NCBI GenBank assembly: GCA_938073895.1
Contig: CALJFB010000015.1
Coordinates: 39,711-103,710 of the forward strand
Direction of reading: 5' to 3'
Source of the DNA: an uncultured Flavobacteriaceae bacterium
GTDB lineage: Bacteria; Bacteroidota; Bacteroidia; Flavobacteriales; Flavobacteriaceae
Length of the DNA stretch: 64,000 nt
Position numbers and translations under genes: made by a program. Shown here piece after piece: positions 44,064-51,618 of the stretch; the stretch's first letter is position 1; each line of letters opens with the position of its first letter. The notes under the pieces are model-generated. The model did not search any database and was not told where the DNA came from. It saw only the letters and a list, made by a program, of their open reading frames with translations.

Positions 44064-45431
44064 ATGATACAGCAACTTAGAACATATTTAAATACACCAA
44101 CTAATGCAGCGCCATTAGTAGTTTTTAGACTGCTTTTTGGTTTAATGATGTGTTTTAGTATTATTAGATTTTGGTACCATGATTGGATAGATTTATTATA
44201 CATTCAGCCAAAATTTCACTTCTCATTCTATGGTTTAGAATTTATAAAACCATTAGGTAATTACACTTATGTTTTATATGCAATATGCTTTTTAGCGGCC
44301 TTTTTTGTTGCTATTGGATTTAAATACAGAATAGCCATTATAACTTTCTTTTTAAGTTTTACTTATATAGAATTAATGGATAAAACCACGTACTTAAATC
44401 ATTATTACTTTATTAGTGTCTTAAGTTTTTTAATGATTTTTCTACCGGCAAATTCATCATTTTCTGTGGATAGTTATCGTTTAAAAAAAGCATATAAAAC
44501 TATTCCAAATTGGACTATAGATAGTATTAAATTATTATTAGGAATAGTCTATTTCTATGCTGGAATTGCTAAGCTAAATTCCGATTGGTTATTTAAAGCC
44601 ACGCCATTAAAAATATGGCTACCAAGTAAGTACGATTTACCTTTAATTGGAGAAACTTTAATGCAGCAAGAATGGTTTCATTATGCAATGAGTTGGTCCG
44701 GAATGTTGTACGATGTAACTATTCCATTTTTATTATTATACAAGCGTACACGTTGGTTTGCGTTCTTTTTTGTTGTGGTATTTCATGTGTTTACACGCAT
44801 TTTATTTCCAATAGGAATGTTTCCTTTTATAATGATTGTGTCTACATTAATATTTTTTGAAGCCAATTTTCATTTAAAAGTAATTGCATTAATAAAACGA
44901 CTATTAAATCAAATGTTTAAATTGAATCATAGCATTGTTTTAGCAGAAAACTATTCATTTACCAATAAAAAACTAACAGTTGGCGTAGTAGCTGTATTTA
45001 TGCTTGTTCAATTGGTATTACCATTTAGATATTTAGCTTATCCAAACGAGCTGTTTTGGACAGAAGAAGGCTATCGTTTTTCTTGGCGCGTTATGCTAAT
45101 GGAAAAAATGGGGATTTCGACGTTTAAAATTGTGAATAGTAAAACTGGGTCGTATTTTTACGTCGATAATAAAGATTTCTTAACGCCATTACAAGAAAAA
45201 CAAATGAGTTTTCAGCCCGATTTTATATTGGAATATGCGCATTATTTAGGAGATCATTTTACAAAGCAAGGTCATAAAAACGTAGAAGTTTACGTGCAAA
45301 GTTATGTTGCGTTAAATGGAAGACCAAGCCAGCCGTACATTGACAGTAAAATAGATTTGTATAAAGAAAAAGAATCATTTAAACATAAAACGTGGATTTT
45401 ACCATTTAACGATGACATTAAAGGACTTTAA
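44064..45431 (+). CDS. HTTM domain membrane protein
   Basis: 455 residues with multiple membrane helices in the first two thirds and a soluble C-terminal part. The HTTM (horizontally transferred transmembrane) domain, related to vitamin K-dependent gamma-carboxylase, is recognised from LVVFRLLFGLMMCFSIIRFW, QPKFHFSFYGLEFI, YFYAGIAKLNSDWLF and FVVVFHVFTRILFPIG. The bacterial substrate is unknown. Its last 20 bases overlap the TonB receptor start, so the two are translationally coupled. It follows a strong hairpin by four bases. Confidence 0.88.
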   Translation: MIQQLRTYLNTPTNAAPLVVFRLLFGLMMCFSIIRFWYHDWIDLLYIQPKFHFSFYGLEFIKPLGNYTYVLYAICFLAAFFVAIGFKYRIAIITFFLSFTYIELMDKTTYLNHYYFISVLSFLMIFLPANSSFSVDSYRLKKAYKTIPNWTIDSIKLLLGIVYFYAGIAKLNSDWLFKATPLKIWLPSKYDLPLIGETLMQQEWFHYAMSWSGMLYDVTIPFLLLYKRTRWFAFFFVVVFHVFTRILFPIGMFPFIMIVSTLIFFEANFHLKVIALIKRLLNQMFKLNHSIVLAENYSFTNKKLTVGVVAVFMLVQLVLPFRYLAYPNELFWTEEGYRFSWRVMLMEKMGISTFKIVNSKTGSYFYVDNKDFLTPLQEKQMSFQPDFILEYAHYLGDHFTKQGHKNVEVYVQSYVALNGRPSQPYIDSKIDLYKEKESFKHKTWILPFNDDIKGL

Positions 45432-47838
45432 AATAGTATTTGTATTTTTTGCATTCACTTTAATTAGTTTTGCACAACAAACCATTTCTGGGAAAGTTAT
45501 TTTTACTCAAGATAAATCTGCTTTAGAAAACGTTAAAATTTACGATAAATCTTCTGGTGTTTTAGCTGAAACAAATGCCGATGGATTCTATAGTTTTTCA
45601 ACAGAAAAAGAAAATATTACGTTAATCTTTTTTTCATTTGAATATCAAGTTGAAGAAATTACAATTAACACAAAAACAACTAGAGAAGTAAACGTATCGC
45701 TTTTAGATTTATCCGAAACGCTTTCCGAAGTTCAAATTACAGCAAGAAAAGAACGTGTTTTTGAGATAAAACGTTTAAAAGATGTAGAAGAAACTGCTAT
45801 TTATGCAGGTAAAAAAACCGAAGTTGTTTTAGTAGCACAATCTATGGGAAACCTAGCATCTAACAATGCAAGACAGATTTTTGCGCAAGTTGCAGGTTTA
45901 AATATTTATCAGAATGACGATGCTGGTTTACAACTAAATATTGGTGGTAGAGGTTTAGATCCAAACAGAACTGCCAATTTTAATACGAGACAAAATGGTT
46001 ACGATATTAGTGCAGATGTTTTAGGTTATCCAGAAAGTTATTATACACCAGCAAGCGAAGGTTTAGAGGAAATTCAAGTTATTCGTGGTGCAGCATCTTT
46101 ACAATACGGAACGCAGTTTGGAGGACTAATTAACTTAAAAACTAAAAAACCTAATCCTAACAAACCTTTTGAATTAATTACGCGTAATACCGCTGGAAGT
46201 TTTGGATTATATACCAACTTTACAAGTGTAAGTGGTACAAAAGACAAGCTGAGTTATTATAGCTATTTTAACTACAAAAGAGGCGATGGATTTAGACCAA
46301 ATTCTGAGTTTGAATCTAAAAATGTATTTGCTCATATTGGCTATCAAATATCAGATAAATCGAAATTAGAAGCAGAAGTAACTTATATGCGTTATTTGGC
46401 ACAACAAGCTGGCGGATTAACAGACAATATGTTTAATACTAATCCATTGCAAAGTAACAGAGCACGTAATTGGTTTAAAGTAGATTGGTTGCTTTATAAT
46501 TTAAAATTTGCCCATAAATTTTCTGAGAAAACAAATTTTACATTTAACTTTTTTGGCTTAAAAGCATCACGACATGCACTTGGATATAGAACAAATAGAG
46601 TAAATCAAATAGATCCAGAAGGCGAACGCGATTTAATTAAAGGCGAATTTAATAATTTTGGTTTTGAATCTCGATTACTAAGTAAATACAAAGTTTTAGA
46701 TAAAGATGCTACATTTTTAATTGGAACCAAATTCTATAAAGCAAATAACAATCAAGAACAAGGACCAGGAACAGACGGATTTAGTCCAAATTTTGATTTT
46801 GCTACGTCAGATTATCCAAATTATGGGAATCAATCAAAATTCGATTTACCAAACATAAACGTATCTGTTTTTGGAGAAAATATTTTGTATTTAAACGATA
46901 AATTCTCGGTTACTCCAGGTTTTAGATTCGAGTATATTAAAACGCAAAGCGATGGGTTTTACAAAAACATAAATACAGATGCTGCAGGTAATGTTATATT
47001 TGAAGAAACAATTACTAATAATGAAAATTTTGAACGTTCTTTTGTACTTCTAGGCTTAGGGTTAAGTTATAAACCAAGTACAAATTTTGAAGCTTATGGA
47101 AATATTTCTCAAAATTATAGATCTGTAACTTTTAGCGATATAAATATTTCAAATCCAGCGTTTGAGATTAATCCAAATATTACAGACGAAGATGGTTTTA
47201 CTGCCGATCTAGGTATTAGAGGAAACATTAAAAACTATGTATCTTATGATGCTAATGTGTTTAGTTTATTTTACAATAACCGAATTGGATTTTCGCAGAA
47301 AGTTAGAAATGGCGGACGTATTATAAGCGAAAGAGGAAATATTGGAGATGCATTAATTGTTGGTTTAGAATCTTTAATAGATGTAAATTTAAAGAAAATT
47401 GTAGGTTTAAATAACGATTATAAATTCAACTTTTTTGTAAACACATCTATTATTCAATCCGAATATATAGCGTCAGAAGTTAATGGAGTAGAAGGCAATA
47501 AAGTAGAATTTGTACCAGAAATTAACTTTAAAACCGGATTAAAATTTGGATATAAAAACCTAATGTTAAATACACAATATTCATATTTAGGAAATCAATT
47601 TACAGATGCAACAAACTCTGTAGCTGCAGATTTAAGTGGTGTAATTGGAGAAATTCCAGAATACGATATTTTAGATTTATCGTTGTCTTATAGTTACAAA
47701 CGCTTTAAATTAGAAACAGGAATAAATAATGTATTAGATAATAGTTATTTTACAAGAAGAGCCACAGGTTATCCAGGACCAGGAATTATTCCATCTGCAC
47801 CAAGAAATTATTACGTAACAATTCAAATTAAATTATAA
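45412..47838 (+). CDS. TonB-dependent receptor, FecA-like
   Basis: 808 residues: signal peptide (ISFAQQ), a carboxypeptidase-D-regulatory-like N-terminal domain (ISGKVIFTQDKSALENVKIYD), a plug domain (NIGGRGLDPNRTANFNTRQN, EEIQVIRGAASLQYGTQFGG) and a 22-strand-type barrel that ends with a terminal aromatic-like strand (APRNYYVTIQIKL). Plug features and neighbours favour import of iron chelates or haem. Expression is coupled to the HTTM gene by a 20-base overlap. Confidence 0.92.
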   Translation: MTLKDFKIVFVFFAFTLISFAQQTISGKVIFTQDKSALENVKIYDKSSGVLAETNADGFYSFSTEKENITLIFFSFEYQVEEITINTKTTREVNVSLLDLSETLSEVQITARKERVFEIKRLKDVEETAIYAGKKTEVVLVAQSMGNLASNNARQIFAQVAGLNIYQNDDAGLQLNIGGRGLDPNRTANFNTRQNGYDISADVLGYPESYYTPASEGLEEIQVIRGAASLQYGTQFGGLINLKTKKPNPNKPFELITRNTAGSFGLYTNFTSVSGTKDKLSYYSYFNYKRGDGFRPNSEFESKNVFAHIGYQISDKSKLEAEVTYMRYLAQQAGGLTDNMFNTNPLQSNRARNWFKVDWLLYNLKFAHKFSEKTNFTFNFFGLKASRHALGYRTNRVNQIDPEGERDLIKGEFNNFGFESRLLSKYKVLDKDATFLIGTKFYKANNNQEQGPGTDGFSPNFDFATSDYPNYGNQSKFDLPNINVSVFGENILYLNDKFSVTPGFRFEYIKTQSDGFYKNINTDAAGNVIFEETITNNENFERSFVLLGLGLSYKPSTNFEAYGNISQNYRSVTFSDINISNPAFEINPNITDEDGFTADLGIRGNIKNYVSYDANVFSLFYNNRIGFSQKVRNGGRIISERGNIGDALIVGLESLIDVNLKKIVGLNNDYKFNFFVNTSIIQSEYIASEVNGVEGNKVEFVPEINFKTGLKFGYKNLMLNTQYSYLGNQFTDATNSVAADLSGVIGEIPEYDILDLSLSYSYKRFKLETGINNVLDNSYFTRRATGYPGPGIIPSAPRNYYVTIQIKL

Positions 47839-47859
47839 TTATTAAAAAACTTTCAAAAA

Positions 47860-48315
47860 ATGAAAATAGTAAAAAAGATACTAATTGTATTATTAATAGC
47901 ATTAGTCTTAATTCAGTTTTACAGACCAGAAAAAAATAATGCAGAATATAGAGATGTCGCAAGTTTTGAAAAAGAAACTCAGGTTACACCTCAAATTAAG
48001 GCCATTTTAGAAACTAATTGCTACGATTGCCACAGTAATAAAACTGTTTATCCTTGGTATGCAGAAGTTGCACCAGTATCTTATTTTTTAAGTGATCATA
48101 TTGAAGAAGGAAATGAGCATTTAAATTTATCTAATTGGGATAGCTATAGTTTAAAGAAAAAAGATCACAAATTAGATGAGTTAATTGAAGAAGTTGAAGA
48201 AGGAGAAATGCCTTTAACATCTTATACAATAACACACGGAAGTTTATCTAACCAAGATAAAGAAACTATTATTACTTGGGCAAAACAAGTTAGAGCTCGT
48301 TATAATATTAAGTAA
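47860..48315 (+). CDS. haem-binding domain (Haem_bd-like) protein
   Basis: 151 residues: one N-terminal membrane segment (about 5-22), then a periplasmic domain with the CxxCH motif NCYDCHSN and WYAEVAPVSYFLSDHI, followed by LNLSNWDSYSLKKKDHKLDELIEEVEEGEMPL. This pattern matches small Haem_bd proteins of Bacteroidota. CxxCH implies covalent haem; haem relay or reduction in the uptake locus is plausible. It starts 21 bases after the TonB receptor. Confidence 0.85.
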   Translation: MKIVKKILIVLLIALVLIQFYRPEKNNAEYRDVASFEKETQVTPQIKAILETNCYDCHSNKTVYPWYAEVAPVSYFLSDHIEEGNEHLNLSNWDSYSLKKKDHKLDELIEEVEEGEMPLTSYTITHGSLSNQDKETIITWAKQVRARYNIK

Positions 48316-48336
48316 TTCTATTAAGATTATTTAACT

Positions 48337-48374
48337 AAAAAAGGCTATTTCTTTAATTAGAAATAGCCTTTTTT
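48337..48374 (+). terminator. terminator ending the uptake locus
   Basis: Stem AAAAAAGGCTATTTCT / AGAAATAGCCTTTTTT with a TTAATT loop. Confidence 0.9.
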
Positions 48375-48393
48375 ATATCATGTTTATTAGTAA

Positions 48394-48600
48394 TTAATCA
48401 CCATCATTATCTGTACTTGTAATAGTAATAGATTTTTAACATCTACTGCAAATAATATTCTAAGGTCATTAAGCTTTATATGCAATTGTTGTACTTCTGT
48501 AGTTTTAGTTTACAGCTTAGTGTAAAGGCATAAGATTTGTGTTTTGAGACTTCTTTAAATAAAAGTCTACCATTTTTTGTTATTTTTCCTGTATATATAG
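48394..48600 (-). pseudogene. C-terminal remnant of an imelysin-like gene
   Basis: Read on the minus strand and across frames the region gives LFKEVSKHKSYAF, then ILFAVDVKN and SITITSTDNDGD followed by TAA. The order (helix, V-D-V/K, S-I-T, DNDGD end) is that of imelysin-family C-termini, and the intact imelysin gene at 42905 ends with DADGD in the same way. Frame changes and stops between the pieces mean it is not translated as one protein. No start or N-terminal part remains. Assigned by pattern only. Confidence 0.6.
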
Positions 48601-48834
48601 ATTTTGTAATTCGTTAAAATATAAGTTAAACCAAGCATACTAAAAGTGGTAGTTTTTTTAATACATATAATAGTCCACTAATTTGCATTTATAGCCTATA
48701 TATTATTTAAGCCTTGTATCTAATTTCTAACCTATTGATTATTAACTAAATCTTATGAAAATTTAAAAGATTTTAGTGATTTAAAAAATAATAAAAAATT
48801 GTACATTTGTATGCAATTATAAAGTAATTGCAAA
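48601..48834. other. AT-rich upstream region of guaB with promoter
   Basis: No ORF or RNA gene seen. A TACATTTG -7 element lies at 48802-48809, 26 bases before the guaB ATG; a -33 element is not clear. The rest, further upstream, has no recognisable feature apart from the imelysin remnant that borders it. Confidence 0.6.
48802..48809 (+). promoter_or_regulatory. -7 element of guaB
   Basis: TACATTTG matches TAnnTTTG; the ATG follows after 25 bases. No convincing -33 element was identified. Confidence 0.5.
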
Positions 48835-50307
48835 ATGACTGCACACGAAAACAAAATTGTAGGAGAAGGACTAACATACGACGACGTATTATTAGTACCA
48901 GCCTTTTCTGAAGTTCTTCCAAGAGAAGTATCTATTCAAACAAAATTTACCCGTAACATTACTATAAACGTTCCAATAGTTTCAGCAGCTATGGATACAG
49001 TTACAGAAAGCGATATGGCTATAGCTATAGCTCGCGAAGGTGGAATTGGAGTTTTACATAAAAATATGACTGTAGAGCAACAAGCTTTACAAGTTAGAAA
49101 AGTAAAACGTGCAGAAAGCGGAATGATTATAGATCCGGTAACTTTACCTTTAACAGCTACTGTTTTAGATGCTAAAGATGCCATGAAAGAACATAGAATT
49201 GGAGGAATTCCTATTGTTGACCAAAATGGTCTTTTAAAAGGAATTGTTACGAATCGCGATTTACGCTTCGAGCATAAAAATGATCGTGCTATTGTAGAAG
49301 TTATGACTAAAGATAATTTAGTTACAGCAGCAGTAGGAACTTCTTTAAAAGACGCAGAAGCAATTCTTCAAGAAAATAAAATCGAAAAATTACTAATTGT
49401 AAACGATGCCTACAAACTTGAAGGTTTAATTACATTTAGAGATATTACAAAGCTAACTTTAAAGCCATCGGCAAATAAAGACAATTTTGGTCGTTTACGT
49501 GTTGCAGCAGCTTTAGGTGTTACTGCAGATGCTGTAGAAAGAGCGGAAGCTTTAGTTAAATCTGGCGTAGATGCTGTAATTATAGATACTGCTCATGGAC
49601 ATACTAAAGGTGTGGTTTCTGTATTAAAAGCTGTAAAAGCTAAATTTCCAGATTTGGATGTTATTGTTGGAAATATAGCTACTGGTGAAGCTGCTAAATA
49701 TTTAGTAGAAGCTGGAGCAGATGCCGTAAAAGTTGGAATTGGTCCAGGTTCTATTTGTACAACAAGAGTTGTTGCTGGCGTTGGTTTTCCACAATTTTCT
49801 GCAGTTTTAGAAGTTGCTGCAGCAATAAAAGGCTCTGGAGTTCCAGTAATTGCAGATGGAGGAATTCGTTATACAGGAGATATTCCTAAAGCTATTGCAG
49901 CAGGAGCAGATTGTGTAATGTTAGGTTCTTTATTAGCAGGAACTAAAGAATCTCCAGGTGAAACTATTATTTTTGAAGGACGAAAATTTAAATCTTATCG
50001 TGGTATGGGTTCTGTTGAAGCTATGAAACAAGGAAGTAAAGATCGTTATTTCCAAGATGTAGAAGACGATATTAAAAAGTTAGTGCCAGAAGGAATTGTT
50101 GGTCGTGTAGCTTATAAAGGTGAATTAGAAGAAAGCATTCATCAATTTGTAGGCGGTTTAAGAGCAGGAATGGGTTATTGTGGTGCCAAAGATGTTGAAA
50201 CTTTAAAAGAAACAGGACGTTTTGTTAAAATTACTGCAAGTGGAATTAACGAATCACATCCACACGATGTTACTATTACCAAAGAAGCACCTAACTATTC
50301 TAGATAA
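48835..50307 (+). CDS. guaB: inosine-5'-monophosphate dehydrogenase
   Basis: 490 residues, TIM barrel interrupted by two CBS domains (about 95-215). Motifs are [26 protein letters not shown], the catalytic loop [15 protein letters not shown] (active Cys), [11 protein letters not shown] and the flap region [10 protein letters not shown]. GuaB converts IMP to XMP, the committed step to guanine nucleotides. Length and motif order are complete. A single gene with its own terminator. Confidence 0.97.
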   Translation: MTAHENKIVGEGLTYDDVLLVPAFSEVLPREVSIQTKFTRNITINVPIVSAAMDTVTESDMAIAIAREGGIGVLHKNMTVEQQALQVRKVKRAESGMIIDPVTLPLTATVLDAKDAMKEHRIGGIPIVDQNGLLKGIVTNRDLRFEHKNDRAIVEVMTKDNLVTAAVGTSLKDAEAILQENKIEKLLIVNDAYKLEGLITFRDITKLTLKPSANKDNFGRLRVAAALGVTADAVERAEALVKSGVDAVIIDTAHGHTKGVVSVLKAVKAKFPDLDVIVGNIATGEAAKYLVEAGADAVKVGIGPGSICTTRVVAGVGFPQFSAVLEVAAAIKGSGVPVIADGGIRYTGDIPKAIAAGADCVMLGSLLAGTKESPGETIIFEGRKFKSYRGMGSVEAMKQGSKDRYFQDVEDDIKKLVPEGIVGRVAYKGELEESIHQFVGGLRAGMGYCGAKDVETLKETGRFVKITASGINESHPHDVTITKEAPNYSR

Positions 50308-50328
50308 TTTCTAGTCTATATTTATATA

Positions 50329-50361
50329 TAAAACGTCTAACATTTTGTTAGACGTTTTTTT
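50329..50361 (+). terminator. terminator of guaB
   Basis: AAAACGTCTAACA / TGTTAGACGTTTT with a TTT centre and a T run. Confidence 0.9.
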
Positions 50362-50384
50362 GTTTAATATGTATTTTACAAAAC

Positions 50385-50418
50385 AAAAAAGTCATCTTAG
50401 TGTATAAGATGACTTTTT
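50385..50418 (-). terminator. terminator of ribB
   Basis: On the minus strand AAAAAGTCATCTTA pairs with TAAGATGACTTTTT around a short loop, ending in a T run. It lies about 20 bases after the ribB stop. Confidence 0.85.
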
Positions 50419-50438
50419 AAATGTTGAATTATTATAAA

Positions 50439-51587
50439 TTAATAACTTACATAATCTATAATTTCTAAACCATAACCAATCATTCCTACACGTTTAGTTT
50501 GTTGAGAATTAGAGATTAAATTTAATTTATGAATATTTAAATCGTGTAATATTTGAGCACCAATACCAAAGTCTTTACTATCCATTTTTATTTCTGGAGC
50601 TTTAACAACTTCGTTAGGTTTTTGCGCTTCTTTTAATTCTGAAATTCTTGACAATAAGTTAATATTCTGAGATTCTTGATTAATAAACAAAATAGCACCT
50701 TTTCCTTCGTTATTAATAACACTAAACATTTGGTCTAATTTTTTATCGGCATTATTGGTAAGTGTTCCTAAAATATCGTTGTTAATTAAGTTAGAATTAA
50801 CGCGCGTTAAAATTGTTTCGTCTTTAGTCCATTCGCCTTTTGTTAAAGCAATATGAACTTGATTGTTTGTAGTTTGTTGGTAAGCTCTAAGTCTAAATTG
50901 ACCAAAACGCGTTTCAATATTAAAATCTTCTTTTTTAGTAATTAACGAATCGTGATCCATTCTATATGCTACTAAATCTTCAATAGAAACAATTTTTAAG
51001 TCAAAACGTTTAGCCACTTCCATAAGTTGTGGTAAGCGTGCCATGGTTCCATCTTCGTTCATTATTTCAACAATAACACCAGCTGGTTGTAATCCTGCTA
51101 AACGTGCAAAATCTATGGCAGCTTCTGTATGTCCGGTTCTTCGTAAAACGCCGCCTTCTTTTGCAATTAATGGAAAAATATGGCCAGGTCTTGCTAAGTC
51201 AAATGGTTTGGTATCTTTATCTATTATAGCTTGAATTGTTAAAGCTCTATCTCCAGCAGAAATTCCAGTTGTAACTCCTTTTCCTTTTAAATCTATAGAA
51301 ACTGTAAAAGCAGTTTCCATATGATCTGTGTTATTAGAAACCATAGCATGAAGATCTAGTTCTTTACAGCGTTTTTCTGTAAGTGGCGTACAAATTAATC
51401 CACGTCCATGAGTTGCCATAAAGTTTATCATTTCTGGTGTTACCATTTCGGCAGCAGCAAGAAAATCGCCTTCATTTTCTCTATCTTCATCATCAACAAC
51501 AATTATAACTTTACCAGCTTTAATGTCGCTAATTGCTTCTTGAATAGTGTTTAATTTTAAGTCTTTGTTTTGAGTTATAGTGCTCAT
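50439..51587 (-). CDS. ribB: 3,4-dihydroxy-2-butanone-4-phosphate synthase with a degenerate GTP cyclohydrolase II domain
   Basis: 382 residues. The N-terminal RibB domain is intact: VDDEDRENEGDF at 32-42, ATHGRGLICTP, and RPGHIFPLIAKEGGVLRRTG at about 142-161, with GHTEAAID. RibB makes the four-carbon precursor of riboflavin from ribulose 5-phosphate. The C-terminal half aligns with RibA, but the zinc motif is gone: the usual ECLTGDVFGSLRCDC reads NLINNDILGTLTNNA. The RQEGRGIGL motif has also become NQESQNINL. So this protein probably does only the RibB step and a separate RibA is expected elsewhere. Confidence 0.9.
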   Translation of the reverse strand: MSTITQNKDLKLNTIQEAISDIKAGKVIIVVDDEDRENEGDFLAAAEMVTPEMINFMATHGRGLICTPLTEKRCKELDLHAMVSNNTDHMETAFTVSIDLKGKGVTTGISAGDRALTIQAIIDKDTKPFDLARPGHIFPLIAKEGGVLRRTGHTEAAIDFARLAGLQPAGVIVEIMNEDGTMARLPQLMEVAKRFDLKIVSIEDLVAYRMDHDSLITKKEDFNIETRFGQFRLRAYQQTTNNQVHIALTKGEWTKDETILTRVNSNLINNDILGTLTNNADKKLDQMFSVINNEGKGAILFINQESQNINLLSRISELKEAQKPNEVVKAPEIKMDSKDFGIGAQILHDLNIHKLNLISNSQQTKRVGMIGYGLEIIDYVSY

Positions 51588-51618
51588 AATATTTTTTTGT
51601 ATGTTGAAATACTAGCTA

